Source of the DNA: JBQLZQ01 sp052168355
GTDB taxonomy: Bacteria; Pseudomonadota; Alphaproteobacteria; DSM-16000; Inquilinaceae
Direction of reading: 5' to 3'
NCBI GenBank assembly: GCA_052168355.1
Contig: JBQLZQ010000070.1
Location: forward strand, 62,001-126,000
Length of the DNA: 64,000 bases
In this document: in pieces, positions 10,517 through 20,373 of the stretch
How positions within the stretch are numbered: position 1 is the stretch's first letter
How the letters are laid out: each line of letters starts with the position of its first letter
Notes under the pieces: generated by a model
What the model was told of the DNA's origin: nothing
Seen by the model: the letters and a program-made list of their open reading frames with translations, nothing else
Databases searched by the model: none
Translations under genes and position numbers: made by a program

Positions 10517-11451
10517 CCGCCGCCGGCACCCATATCCCGGTTCTTCTGGCCGAAGTGGTCGCGACCGTGGCACCCGAGGATGGCGACGTGCTGATCGACG
10601 GCACGTTTGGTCGCGGCGGCTATGCCGAGGCGCTGCTGACCGCCGCCGATTGCCGGGTCATCGGGATCGACCGCGACGCCGAAGCGATCCGCGCCGGTCA
10701 AACCCTGCGGATCCGCTTTGGCGACCGGTTGCGCCTGGTGCTGGGCGAATTCGGCGACATGGACAAGCTGGTTGACGGACCGGTGGACGCGATCGTCCTG
10801 GATCTCGGCGTGTCTTCGCCCCAGATCGACGATCCCGCCCGTGGGTTCTCTTTTCGCCAAGACGGCCCGCTGTCGATGCGCATGGGGACCGAGGGCCCGA
10901 CCGCCGCCGACGCCGTCAACACCCTGCCGGTCGAGGAGCTGGCCCGGATCATCTACGAGTATGGCGAGGAACGGCTGTCGCGGCGGATTGCCCGCGCCAT
11001 CGTCGCCGCCCGGACCGAGGCGCCCATCGTGCGCACCGGCCAACTGGCCGAGCTGGTGCGCCGCGTGGTGCCGCGCGCCCGCGACGGCATCGATCCCTGC
11101 ACCCGGACCTTTCAGGGTCTCCGGATCTACGTCAACGACGAGCTCGGCCAACTCGACCGCGGCTTGAGCGCTGCCGAACGCCTTTTGCGTCCCGGCGGGC
11201 GGCTCGCCGTGGTCTCTTTCCACAGCCTTGAGGACAGGCACGTCAAATCGTTTCTGGCCGAACGCAGCGGCGCCGTCGGCGTGTCCCGCCACCGCCCGGC
11301 AGGGCCCGGCCTTGCCCCGACCTTCCGTCTGCCCTTCCGCCGGCCGGTAACCGCCGGCAACGCCGAACTGGCGGCCAATCCCCGCGCCCGGTCGGCGCGG
11401 CTGCGCGCCGCCGTCCGGACCGATGCTCCAGCACGGGAGCAAGCGGCATGA
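10513..11451 (+). CDS. rsmH: 16S rRNA (cytosine(1402)-N4)-methyltransferase
   Basis: A 312-residue RsmH (MraW). Hallmarks are HIPVLLAEVV at the N-terminus, the SAM-binding stretch DGTFGRGGYAEALL (about 27-40), DLGVSSPQIDDPARGFSFR, and the C-terminal VVSFHSLEDRHVK. It adds the N4-methyl group of m4Cm1402 in the ribosomal P site. The ATG at 10513 overlaps the mraZ stop, and the stop at 11451 overlaps ftsL, both as ATGA. Confidence 0.96.
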   Translation: MTAAGTHIPVLLAEVVATVAPEDGDVLIDGTFGRGGYAEALLTAADCRVIGIDRDAEAIRAGQTLRIRFGDRLRLVLGEFGDMDKLVDGPVDAIVLDLGVSSPQIDDPARGFSFRQDGPLSMRMGTEGPTAADAVNTLPVEELARIIYEYGEERLSRRIARAIVAARTEAPIVRTGQLAELVRRVVPRARDGIDPCTRTFQGLRIYVNDELGQLDRGLSAAERLLRPGGRLAVVSFHSLEDRHVKSFLAERSGAVGVSRHRPAGPGLAPTFRLPFRRPVTAGNAELAANPRARSARLRAAVRTDAPAREQAA

Positions 11452-12089
11452 TCCGCCCGATCGCCATTGTGTGGGGCGGCGTCATGGCCGCCGTCTGCAC
11501 GGTGTTGTTCCAGACCAGCTACGAGGTCGGGGCGTTGAGGGAGACGCTGGCCCGGATCAACGAGGACATCGCGCGGGAGCACGAGACCATCCGCGTGCTC
11601 AACGGCGATTGGGCCTTTCTCAACCAGCCCGATCGGCTGCGCGAGCTGGCCAACAGCTATACCGATCTTGTGCCGTTGACCGCCGCCCAGATCGTCGCCG
11701 GCGTCGACTCGCTGCCCCTGCGCCCACCGCCGGAACCGCTGGATCCGCTGGATCCGCCGAACGCGGACGGCGAAGCGTTGCCCGACGCAAGACCCATGCT
11801 GCTATCGGGAACCATCGCGGCACCGCTGCCACGCCAGAAACCCGCCAAGCCGCCCCGGCCCGCCTCTCCAACGGTCGCGGCGGAACGGGCACCGGCGCCA
11901 CGCCCCGTGCCTGCCGCGGCGCGCCCTGCCTCGGCGTCGGCCCCGGCCACGATCAGCGTCGCCGCGCCGGCGCCCGCCGGCCGAACCGGCGCAGAACTGA
12001 CCGACGCGCAGTCGGCCGAGGCCGAGCTGGTCGACCTGCTGCTGTCGAGCTTTCGTCAGCGGCAGAGCGAACGGAGCGCCCAGCCATGA
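11448..12089 (+). CDS. ftsL: FtsL-like cell division protein
   Basis: A 213-residue bitopic protein: one N-terminal membrane helix (about 4-24, IAIVWGGVMAAVCTVLFQTS), a periplasmic coiled-coil stretch (about 25-75, ETLARINEDIAREHETIRVL) containing the FtsL/DivIC LNGDWAFLNQPDRL motif, then a long proline/alanine-rich tail typical of alphaproteobacterial FtsL. It is assigned by position between rsmH and ftsI as well as by topology, since FtsL sequence is poorly conserved. It scaffolds FtsB and FtsQ and activates FtsWI. Confidence 0.85.
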   Translation: MIRPIAIVWGGVMAAVCTVLFQTSYEVGALRETLARINEDIAREHETIRVLNGDWAFLNQPDRLRELANSYTDLVPLTAAQIVAGVDSLPLRPPPEPLDPLDPPNADGEALPDARPMLLSGTIAAPLPRQKPAKPPRPASPTVAAERAPAPRPVPAAARPASASAPATISVAAPAPAGRTGAELTDAQSAEAELVDLLLSSFRQRQSERSAQP

Positions 12090-13843
12090 TGCCGGCCATC
12101 ACCATGGGGCCGCTTCGCGCCATGCCGCGCGCGAACCGCACGGTCAAGATCACCGGTCGCACGGCCCGCGCCATCGATGTCAGCCGGTCGCGGCTGCTGG
12201 TCACGGCCGTGGCCTTCGGCCTGGCGTTCCTGGGTGTCGGCGTCCGGCTGATCGACGTGTCCCTGCCCGAACGGATCGCGACGGACAACCGGGCCGCCGG
12301 AGTATCCTTGAGCGATCGGGGTGTGGCCCGCGGCAGCATCGTGGACCGCAACGGGACACTTCTGGCGACCGACCTGCCAGGCGCGCTGGTGTTTGCCGAT
12401 GCCCCGCTGGTCCTCGACCCGGAAGAAACGGCCGATCGCCTGCGCGAGGTGTTGCCCGAACTGGACCGCGCCGCCCTGCTGCACCGGCTCACCAGCACCG
12501 GCCGGAAGATCGTCCTGCATCGCGAACTCACGCCGGCCCAGCACCAGCAGATTCTGCGCATGGGGCTGCCCGGGATCGGCTTCGAAACCGGACCGCGGCG
12601 CCACTATCCGCAAGGCGCCGTCGCCGCCCACGTGGTGGGCTTCACCGGCCACGCCAACGAGGGGCGGTCGGGCATCGAGAAAATGTTCGACGACACCCTG
12701 ATCCAGGACCGGGCAACCGTGGCCCTGTCGATGGACATTCGACTGCAGGCGCTGATGCGGCGCGAGCTCCTGGCCGCGATGGAAGAGTTCCAGGCGATCG
12801 GCGCGGCCGGTATCATCCTGGATGCCCGCACCGGCGAGATCCTGTCGTTGGTGTCGCTGCCCGACTTCAGCCCCTATGACCGCGGCAACGCCGAACCCGA
12901 CACCCGGTTCAACCGCGCCAGCCTGGGCGTCTACGAGATGGGGTCGACATTCAAGCTGTTCACCGCCGCCATGGCGCTGGACAGCGGTGCCGCCGGTCTC
13001 GGCGACGGGTACGATGCCAGCAAGCCCCTGCGCGCCGGCGGCTTCCGGATCAGTGACTACCACGCCGAGAACCGCTGGCTGACGGTGCCGGAAATCATCA
13101 AGCATTCGTCGAACATCGGTTCGGCGTTGATGGCCCTGGATGTCGGGCCGGAACGCCAGCGGGACTATCTGCGCCGGCTGGGCCTGATGGACCGCGCGCC
13201 GATCGAGGTTTCGGAAGTGGGCCGTCCGAAAACTCCGGCCCCCTGGCGCGAGATCAACACCATGACCATTTCCTATGGTCACGGCATGGCCGTATCCCCG
13301 GTCAACCTGGTGAGCGCCGTGGCGGCGCTGGTCAATGGCGGGGTCCTGCATCCGCCGACCCTGCTGGCCCGCCCGGCCGGCGAACCGATCCCCGGCACCC
13401 GCGTCCTGTCGGAACGCACCTCGGACCAGATGCGCCGGCTGATGCGGCTGGTCGTGACCGACGGCACGGGCGGCAACGCCGACGCCGAGGGCTATCTGGT
13501 CGGGGGCAAGACCGGGACGTCGGAGAAGATCCTCAACGGGCGGTACTCCCGCTCGGCCCGGATGTCCTCGTTCGTCGCCGCGTTCCCCATGAACGACCCC
13601 CGCTATGTGGTCTTCGCCATGCTCGACGAGCCGCAAGGCAACGCCGACACGTTTGGCTTCGCCACCGGCGGCTGGGTGGCCGCTCCGGTCATCGGCCGGG
13701 TCATCGAGCAGATGGGGCCGATGATGGGCGTGATGCCCCAGGACCCGGACTCCCCGGACGTCCATGAGGCCCTGGACATCGACCGGGCGCCGACGGGCCG
13801 GTCGTCCGGCGGCAACAGCTTCGCCGCGTTGGCCCCACGATGA
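12086..13843 (+). CDS. ftsI: Peptidoglycan transpeptidase PBP3 (FtsI)
   Basis: A 585-residue class B penicillin-binding protein, the septal D,D-transpeptidase. A single membrane helix at about 36-56 follows a basic N-terminus; a PBP dimerisation domain comes next, then the transpeptidase with active-site S287 in GSTFK (286-290), SSN at 341-343 and KTG at 475-477. All three catalytic motifs are intact. The ATG at 12086 overlaps the ftsL stop; a second ATG follows immediately at 12089. It works with FtsW, encoded 5.4 kb downstream. Confidence 0.96.
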   Translation: MMPAITMGPLRAMPRANRTVKITGRTARAIDVSRSRLLVTAVAFGLAFLGVGVRLIDVSLPERIATDNRAAGVSLSDRGVARGSIVDRNGTLLATDLPGALVFADAPLVLDPEETADRLREVLPELDRAALLHRLTSTGRKIVLHRELTPAQHQQILRMGLPGIGFETGPRRHYPQGAVAAHVVGFTGHANEGRSGIEKMFDDTLIQDRATVALSMDIRLQALMRRELLAAMEEFQAIGAAGIILDARTGEILSLVSLPDFSPYDRGNAEPDTRFNRASLGVYEMGSTFKLFTAAMALDSGAAGLGDGYDASKPLRAGGFRISDYHAENRWLTVPEIIKHSSNIGSALMALDVGPERQRDYLRRLGLMDRAPIEVSEVGRPKTPAPWREINTMTISYGHGMAVSPVNLVSAVAALVNGGVLHPPTLLARPAGEPIPGTRVLSERTSDQMRRLMRLVVTDGTGGNADAEGYLVGGKTGTSEKILNGRYSRSARMSSFVAAFPMNDPRYVVFAMLDEPQGNADTFGFATGGWVAAPVIGRVIEQMGPMMGVMPQDPDSPDVHEALDIDRAPTGRSSGGNSFAALAPR

Positions 13844-15297
13844 TGACCCGCACCGATCCCAGGCCGAGCGCCGAAGGCACCCCCGAAATGACCGGGCTGA
13901 CGGCGGATTCGCGCGAGGTTCGCCCCGGCTATCTGTTCGCCGCCCTGCCCGGCACCCGGGTCGACGGCCGCAACTTCATCGCCGACGCCATCGGGCTTGG
14001 TGCCCGTACGATCCTGGCGCCGACCGGCACGGCTCTGCCCCCCGGCACCGAGGGCGTGGACCTGATCGTCGACGACAATCCCCGGTCCCGCTTTGCCCAC
14101 CTGGCCGCCGCCTTCTATCGCGACCAACCGGCCACCATTGCCGCCGTTACCTCCACGAACGGCAAGACGTCGACGGCCAGTTTCACCCGCCAGATCTGGC
14201 AGGCGCTGGGTCTCAAGGCGGCCAGCATCGGCACGCTGGGCATCGCCGCCCCCGGGTTCGCGCGGAAGGGGGCGCTGACGACGCCCGATCCTGTCGCCCT
14301 GCACGCCAGCCTGGCGGATCTGGCCGCGGCCGGCATCGACCATCTGGCCATGGAGGCATCGTCGCACGGCCTGGCGCAGTACCGGCTGGACGGCGTGCGC
14401 GTGACCATCGCCGGTTTCATCAATCTCAGCCGCGACCATCTGGACTATCACGGCACGATGGAGAAGTACCTGGCGGCCAAGGCGCGGCTGTTCGGAGAGG
14501 TGCTCGTCGAAGGCGGGACCGCAGTGCTCAACGCCGACGCGCCCGAATGCGCCGGCCTGGCAGCGCTTGCCGCCGCCGGGGGCCGTCGGGTGGTGACCTA
14601 TGGCGCCGCCGGCCGCGACATCGTGCTGATTGCCGCCGAGCCCCTGGCCGATGGTCTGGACCTGACGATCGAAATCGCCGGCAGGCGCCATCGCGTCCAG
14701 GTCCCCTTGGTCGGCACCTTCCAGGCCCAGAACGTCCTGTGCGCCCTGGGCATGGTCCTGGCCGAACCGGGCGTCGACGAGGCCGCCGCGATCGCGGCCC
14801 TCAAGACCCTGGAGGGTGTGCGCGGCCGGCTGGAGCAAGTGGCGCGGCTGGCCAACGGGGCGACGGTGTTTGTCGACTACGCCCACACGCCGGACGCGCT
14901 GGCCACCGTACTCGACGCTCTTCGGCCCCACACGCGCGGGTCGCTGTACGTGGTGTTCGGCTGCGGCGGCGATCGGGATCGGGGCAAGCGTCCGCAGATG
15001 GGGGCCATCGCCCAGAAACTGGCCGACCGCGCCGTGGTGACCGACGACAATCCGCGCGGCGAAGATCCAGCCGCCATCCGCGCCGAGATCATGCCGGCCT
15101 GCCCCGACGCCGTGGAAATCGGCGACCGTGCCGAAGCCATCGCCTTCGCCGTCCGGTCCCTAGGCCCGGACGATGTTCTGGTCGTCGCCGGCAAGGGCCA
15201 CGAAAGCGGGCAGATCGTCGGCGATACGGTTCTTCCCTTCGACGACGCCACGGTGGTCCGGGCCGCCGTGGCCGCGCACGACGGGAGCGCGCCATGA
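13840..15297 (+). CDS. murE: UDP-MurNAc-L-Ala-D-Glu:meso-DAP ligase
   Basis: A 485-residue Mur ligase. The ATP-binding loop is STNGKTS (about 105-111). The meso-diaminopimelate-specific motif DNPR is present at 403-406, so the third stem residue should be meso-DAP rather than lysine. It acts in the cytoplasm after MurD. The start overlaps the ftsI stop and the stop overlaps murF, both by four bases. Confidence 0.96.
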   Translation: MMTRTDPRPSAEGTPEMTGLTADSREVRPGYLFAALPGTRVDGRNFIADAIGLGARTILAPTGTALPPGTEGVDLIVDDNPRSRFAHLAAAFYRDQPATIAAVTSTNGKTSTASFTRQIWQALGLKAASIGTLGIAAPGFARKGALTTPDPVALHASLADLAAAGIDHLAMEASSHGLAQYRLDGVRVTIAGFINLSRDHLDYHGTMEKYLAAKARLFGEVLVEGGTAVLNADAPECAGLAALAAAGGRRVVTYGAAGRDIVLIAAEPLADGLDLTIEIAGRRHRVQVPLVGTFQAQNVLCALGMVLAEPGVDEAAAIAALKTLEGVRGRLEQVARLANGATVFVDYAHTPDALATVLDALRPHTRGSLYVVFGCGGDRDRGKRPQMGAIAQKLADRAVVTDDNPRGEDPAAIRAEIMPACPDAVEIGDRAEAIAFAVRSLGPDDVLVVAGKGHESGQIVGDTVLPFDDATVVRAAVAAHDGSAP

Positions 15298-16742
15298 CTG
15301 GCCCGGTCTTGTGGACCTCCGCCGACGCCGCGGCCGCCACCGACGGGACGGTCCAGGGCGACTGGCAGGCCACCGGCGTGTCCATCGACAGCCGTTCGGT
15401 CAGCCCCGGCGATCTTTTCGTGGCCCTGGTCGGGCCCAATTTCGACGGCCACGCGTTCGTCAAGGACGCGCTGGCCAAGGGGGCCGTCGCCGCGATGATC
15501 CATCTCCGGGCGAAGGATCTGAACGGCGACGCGCCCCTCCTTATCGTCGACGACACCATGGATGGGCTGAACGCCCTGGCGACCTACGCCAGGCTGCGCA
15601 CGTCCGCCCAGGTGGTCGCCGTCACGGGGTCGCTGGGCAAAACCGGCACCAAGGAAGCCCTGCGCGAAGCCCTGTCGGCCCATGGCCCCACCTTCGCCAG
15701 CGCCGGCAATCTCAACAATCAATGGGGCGTGCCCCTCAGCCTCGCCCGCATGCCCGCCGACAGCGCCTTTGGCGTCTTCGAGCTGGGCATGAACCATCCC
15801 GGCGAGATCGCGCCGCTGTCGCATCTGGTCAAGCCGGATGTGGCGGTGATCACGACGGTCGAGGCGGTGCATCTGGAAGCGTTCGACAATGTCGAGGGCA
15901 TCGCCGACGAAAAGGCCGCCATCTTTGCCGGCATGACATCGGCGGGCACGGCGGTTCTGAACCGCGAGAACCCGCACTTCGCGCGGCTGGTTGCCCACGC
16001 CCGCACCCAGGGCGTCGGTCGCGTCTGGAGTTTCGGTGAGCAGGCCGGTTGCGAGGCCCGGCTGATCGACTGTTCGCTGCACGCCACCTGTAGCGCCGTC
16101 AACGCCGTGGTGCTGGGCGAAGCCGTCCAATACTCCCTGTCCCTGCCCGGTCTGCACTGGGTTCACAACAGCCTGGCGGTGCTGCTGGCGGCGCGGGCGG
16201 TCGGCGCCGACCTGACGACGGCCGCGCGCGCCCTGTCGCGGGTGCAGGCGACGAAGGGGCGCGGCGAGCGCCGGCACGTGACCCTGGGCGATCCGCCCGG
16301 CGGACGGTTCCTGCTGATCGATGAAAGCTACAATGCCAGCCCGGTGTCGGTCGCCGCGGCGCTACGAACCCTGGGCCGGTCCGATCCCGAGGGCGGCGGC
16401 CGCCGCATCGCCGTGTTGGGCGACATGCTGGAGCTTGGCCCGTCAGGAGCGGCCCTGCACCTGGAGTTGGCCGATACGGTGCGCGAGGCCGGCGTCGATC
16501 TTCTTTTCGCCTGCGGACCGATGATGACCGGCTTGCACGACCAGCTTTCCCACGCCGTGCGCGGCGGCGCCGCGCCCGACAGCGCGACGCTGGCCCCGCT
16601 GGTGGTCGAGGCGATCCAGCCGGGCGACGTGGTCATGGTCAAAGGGTCCCTGGGCAGCCGGATGGCGACCGTCACGGCGGCGCTGGAGGCGCTGGAGGCG
16701 CAGCGGCGGGACACGTCGCCGCATGCGGCCAACGGCACATAG
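15294..16742 (+). CDS. murF: UDP-MurNAc-tripeptide:D-Ala-D-Ala ligase
   Basis: A 482-residue Mur ligase that adds the D-Ala-D-Ala made by the downstream Ddl. The phosphate loop is GSLGKTGTK (112-120), a mild variant of the usual GS-x-GKTTTK. Further family blocks are FELGMNHPGEI and DESYNASP. The ATG at 15294 overlaps the murE stop; a longer in-frame reading into murE was rejected. Ten bases separate its stop from mraY. Confidence 0.95.
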   Translation: MTGPVLWTSADAAAATDGTVQGDWQATGVSIDSRSVSPGDLFVALVGPNFDGHAFVKDALAKGAVAAMIHLRAKDLNGDAPLLIVDDTMDGLNALATYARLRTSAQVVAVTGSLGKTGTKEALREALSAHGPTFASAGNLNNQWGVPLSLARMPADSAFGVFELGMNHPGEIAPLSHLVKPDVAVITTVEAVHLEAFDNVEGIADEKAAIFAGMTSAGTAVLNRENPHFARLVAHARTQGVGRVWSFGEQAGCEARLIDCSLHATCSAVNAVVLGEAVQYSLSLPGLHWVHNSLAVLLAARAVGADLTTAARALSRVQATKGRGERRHVTLGDPPGGRFLLIDESYNASPVSVAAALRTLGRSDPEGGGRRIAVLGDMLELGPSGAALHLELADTVREAGVDLLFACGPMMTGLHDQLSHAVRGGAAPDSATLAPLVVEAIQPGDVVMVKGSLGSRMATVTAALEALEAQRRDTSPHAANGT

Positions 16743-16752
16743 GGCGGAATCG

Positions 16753-17838
16753 ATGCTGCAACATCTTCTGTTCCCGCTGGCCGACGACTTCGCGGCGTTC
16801 AACCTGTTCCGGTATCTGACCTTCCGGACCGGGGGGGCGCTGCTCACCGCCCTGATCATCGCCTTCGTTACCGGGCCGACATTGATCCGCTGGCTGCGCT
16901 CGCGTCAGGGGGCGGGCCAGCCGATCCGCGACGACGGGCCGGAAACCCACCTGGCGAAACGCGGCACGCCGACCATGGGCGGTCTGATGATCCTGATCGG
17001 GATGATCGGCGCGACGGTGCTGTGGGCCGACCTGACCAACCCCTATGTCTGGATCGTGATCCTGGTGACGTCGGGGTTCGGCCTGGTCGGGTTCGCCGAC
17101 GACTACCTCAAGCTGACCAAGCGCAACACCCAGGGCCTGCCCGGGCGAGCCAAGCTTCTGTTCCAGGCGTCGATCACTGTGGTCGCGGCATTCTGGATCT
17201 ACCGGGCATCCCCGGAAGCGTTGGCCGGCGGCGTGGCCATTCCGTTCGTCAAGGACTTCCTGATCCAGCTTGGCCTCTTCTTCCTGCTGTTCGCCTTGAT
17301 CGTGATCATCGGCGCGTCCAACGCCGTCAACCTGACCGACGGGCTGGACGGGTTGGCGATCGTCCCGGTGATGATGGCTGCGGGCACCTTCGGCTTCATC
17401 AGCTATGTCGCCGGCAACACGATCTTTTCCGACTATCTGCAGATCCATCATATGCCGGGATCGGGCGAATTGGCCGTGTTCTGCGGCGCCCTCATCGGCG
17501 CCGGTCTCGGCTTCCTCTGGTTCAACGCGCCGCCGGCCATGGTCTTCATGGGCGATACCGGATCGCTGTCCATGGGCGGCGCCCTGGGGACCATCGCGGT
17601 CATCGTCAAGCACGAGCTGGTGCTGGCGATCGTCGGCGGACTTTTCGTTCTGGAAGCCGTGTCGGTCATCGTCCAGGTCGCGTCGTTCAAGCTGACCGGC
17701 CGTCGGGTCTTTCGCATGGCCCCCCTGCATCACCATTTCGAGAAGAAGGGCTGGGCCGAACCGACCATCGTGATCCGGTTCTGGATCATCGCCGCGATCC
17801 TGGCGCTGGCCGGCCTCGCCACGTTGAAGCTGCGGTGA
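16753..17838 (+). CDS. mraY: Phospho-N-acetylmuramoyl-pentapeptide-transferase
   Basis: A 361-residue polytopic membrane enzyme that makes lipid I from UDP-MurNAc-pentapeptide and undecaprenyl phosphate. Conserved blocks are KRGTPTMGG, the catalytic FADDYLK, NLTDGLDGLA, FMGDTGSLS and the cytoplasmic PLHHHFEKKGW loop. About ten membrane segments and the length match the family (about 360). I chose the ATG at 16753; an upstream in-frame ATG at 16723 lies inside murF. Confidence 0.97.
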   Translation: MLQHLLFPLADDFAAFNLFRYLTFRTGGALLTALIIAFVTGPTLIRWLRSRQGAGQPIRDDGPETHLAKRGTPTMGGLMILIGMIGATVLWADLTNPYVWIVILVTSGFGLVGFADDYLKLTKRNTQGLPGRAKLLFQASITVVAAFWIYRASPEALAGGVAIPFVKDFLIQLGLFFLLFALIVIIGASNAVNLTDGLDGLAIVPVMMAAGTFGFISYVAGNTIFSDYLQIHHMPGSGELAVFCGALIGAGLGFLWFNAPPAMVFMGDTGSLSMGGALGTIAVIVKHELVLAIVGGLFVLEAVSVIVQVASFKLTGRRVFRMAPLHHHFEKKGWAEPTIVIRFWIIAAILALAGLATLKLR

Positions 17839-17842
17839 CCGG

Positions 17843-19249
17843 ATGATCGATCTCACCCGCTTCAAGGACAAGAACTTCGCCGTGCTGGGGCTTGGCGCCA
17901 GCGGCTTGGCGACCGCCGAGGCGCTGAGGGCCGCAGACGCATCGGTGCGCGCCTGGGACGACGATCCGGCCCGGCGGAACGCGGCTCAGAACGCCGGCAT
18001 CGTGATTGCGGACTTCCGTCGCGCCGATATCTCCGACATCGACATGCTGGTCCTGAGCCCCGGCATCCCACGGTCGTTTCCGGCCCCCCACCCGGCCGTC
18101 GAGAACGCCCTGGCCATCGGTCGCCCGATCGTCTCCGACCTCGACCTCCTGGGCCTCGCCATGCCGGAATCGGCCTTTATGGGGATCACGGGGTCGAACG
18201 GAAAATCGACCACGACATCCCTGATCGGCCACATCCTCAAACGGACCGGCGTCGAGTGTCAGACCGGCGGCAATTTGGGCCCCCCCGCCCTGGCGCTGGA
18301 GATGCTGGGGCCGGACGGCTGGTACGTGCTGGAGGTCAGCTCGTACCAGCTCGAGACCCTGGCTTCGATCCGCTGGACGGTCGGCGTGTTCCTCAACATC
18401 AGCCCCGACCATCTCGACCGCTACCCGGACATGCCCGCCTATGTGCGGGCCAAGGGCCGATTGCTGGAGAGGGCGGCGGACAACGCCACGCTGATCGTGG
18501 GTGTCGACGACGATTGGACCCGCGCCATCGCGCGGGACCTGGCACTCGCCGGCCGCACCGTCTGGCCCGTGTCAGGACAGGGCCCCGCCAAGGGCGGGGT
18601 CTATGCCGACAACGGAGTCCTGATGGACGCCCTGGAGGGCGCCGCCCGACAGATCATGGATCTGCGCGACATCGCCACTCTGCCCGGCGCCCACAACTGG
18701 CAGAACGCCGCCGCCGCCTATGCCGCCTGTCGCGCCGCCGGCGTCGCCGCGACGGATATCGCCCAGGCCATGGCCAGTTTTCCGGGCCTGCGTCACCGCC
18801 AGGAAACGGTGGCCGTGATCAACGGCGTTCGCTTCGTCAACGACAGCAAGGCGACCAACCCGGATGCCGTGGCCAAGGCCCTGACCTCCTATAAAACGGT
18901 CTATTGGATCGCCGGCGGCCGGGCCAAGCCGGGCGGGTTGGACGCGATCGACGCGGCGCTGGACCATGTCGCCGGGGCGTTTCTAATCGGCGAGGCCGAA
19001 GCCATGTTCGCCGATCATCTGAACGGCAAGGTCCCGGTCGAGCGGTGCGGCGATCTGCCGAGCGCCATCGACGCGGCCTATGACGCCGCCCGCCGCAGCC
19101 CACGCCCCGATCCCGTGGTGCTGCTGTCGCCGGGCTGCGCGTCGTTCGACCAGTTCGCCAATTTCGAGGCCCGCGGCAACGCCTTTGCCGCGGCGGTCGC
19201 CAAACTGACCAACGGGTCGCCCCTGTCGCTGGTGGAAGGCAGCCGCTGA
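17843..19249 (+). CDS. murD: UDP-N-acetylmuramoyl-L-alanine:D-glutamate ligase
   Basis: A 468-residue Mur ligase adding D-glutamate to UDP-MurNAc-L-Ala. A Rossmann N-terminus (VLGLGASGLA, 14-23), ATP loop GSNGKSTT (117-124), the NISPDHLDRY block and the C-terminal LLSPGCASFDQF are all canonical. It starts four bases after mraY, and its TGA overlaps the ftsW ATG by one base. Confidence 0.96.
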   Translation: MIDLTRFKDKNFAVLGLGASGLATAEALRAADASVRAWDDDPARRNAAQNAGIVIADFRRADISDIDMLVLSPGIPRSFPAPHPAVENALAIGRPIVSDLDLLGLAMPESAFMGITGSNGKSTTTSLIGHILKRTGVECQTGGNLGPPALALEMLGPDGWYVLEVSSYQLETLASIRWTVGVFLNISPDHLDRYPDMPAYVRAKGRLLERAADNATLIVGVDDDWTRAIARDLALAGRTVWPVSGQGPAKGGVYADNGVLMDALEGAARQIMDLRDIATLPGAHNWQNAAAAYAACRAAGVAATDIAQAMASFPGLRHRQETVAVINGVRFVNDSKATNPDAVAKALTSYKTVYWIAGGRAKPGGLDAIDAALDHVAGAFLIGEAEAMFADHLNGKVPVERCGDLPSAIDAAYDAARRSPRPDPVVLLSPGCASFDQFANFEARGNAFAAAVAKLTNGSPLSLVEGSR

Positions 19250-20373
19250 TGCCCGCCCTGGCCCGCACCGACACGTCGATCATGAGCCGCTGGTGGTGGA
19301 CCGTGGACCGCTGGACCCTGGCGGCCCTGGGACTGCTGATCGCGTTCGGCACCATTCTGATCGTGGCCGCCAGCCCGGCCGTGGCCGAACGGCTGCGTCT
19401 GTCGGATTACCACTTCGTCAATCGTCATCTGATGATGCTGGGTCCGGCCCTGCTCCTGCTCTGCGCGACATCGCTGCTGTCGCCGAACGGCGTGCGGCGG
19501 CTGGCCATGGCCGTGATGGCCCTGTCCCTGCTGGGTCTGGTGATCACCGTGGTCGTCGGCACGGTCGCCAACGGCGCCAGCCGCTGGATCTTTCTGCCCG
19601 GACTGTCGCTGCAGCCGTCGGAATTCGCCAAACCGGCCTTTGCCGTCATTGGCGGCTGGCTGTTCGCACGTCAGCGAACCGAAGAAGGCTTTCCCGGCTA
19701 CGCCCTGGCCAGCGGGTTGTTTCTGATGATCCTGTCGCTCCTCCTGCTGCAGCCGGACCTGGGCATGTCGGTGATCGTCACCGCGGTTTGGGGCATCCAG
19801 TTCTTCCTGGCCGGGCTGCCGCTGGTTCTGGTCGTCGGCCTGGCCGCTCTGGCGCTGGGCGGTCTGGCCGGCGCCTACTTCGTCTTCGACCATGTCGGCA
19901 GCCGCATCGACCGGTTCCTGGACCCGTCCAGCGGCGACACCTATCAGATCGCCCTGTCCCTCCGGGCATTTCGCGACGGCGGACTGTTCGGGGCCGGCCC
20001 CGGCGAGGGCGCGGTCAAGATGCGCCTGCCCGACGCCCATGCCGATTTCATCTTCGCCGTCGCGGGCGAGGAATTCGGTGCCATCTGGTCGCTGATCCTG
20101 ATCGCCCTGTTCGCCTTCATCGTCCTGCGCGGCTTTATGCGCCTGGCCGCCGAGACCGACCTTTTCGTCATCCTGGCGACAGCCGGGCTGATCGCCCAGT
20201 TCGGCATGCAGGCTCTCATCAACATCGCGTCGACCCTGCATCTGATCCCGACCAAGGGCATGACCCTGCCGTTCGTCAGCTACGGCGGATCGTCGCTTCT
20301 GGCCCTGGCCCTGGGAATGGGCATGATGCTGGCCCTGACCCGGCGCCGCGCCGGCGCGGGAGGGTGGTCGTGA
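19249..20373 (+). CDS. ftsW: Septal peptidoglycan glycosyltransferase FtsW (SEDS family)
   Basis: A 374-residue SEDS polymerase with about ten membrane helices. Signature blocks are ANGASRWI and LQPSEFAK in the first half, LQPDLGMS, and GEEFGAIW plus PFVSYGGSSL near the C-terminus. The conserved catalytic aspartate region follows the large periplasmic loop. It polymerises lipid II at the septum together with FtsI. Its stop overlaps the murG GTG. Confidence 0.95.
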   Translation: MPALARTDTSIMSRWWWTVDRWTLAALGLLIAFGTILIVAASPAVAERLRLSDYHFVNRHLMMLGPALLLLCATSLLSPNGVRRLAMAVMALSLLGLVITVVVGTVANGASRWIFLPGLSLQPSEFAKPAFAVIGGWLFARQRTEEGFPGYALASGLFLMILSLLLLQPDLGMSVIVTAVWGIQFFLAGLPLVLVVGLAALALGGLAGAYFVFDHVGSRIDRFLDPSSGDTYQIALSLRAFRDGGLFGAGPGEGAVKMRLPDAHADFIFAVAGEEFGAIWSLILIALFAFIVLRGFMRLAAETDLFVILATAGLIAQFGMQALINIASTLHLIPTKGMTLPFVSYGGSSLLALALGMGMMLALTRRRAGAGGWS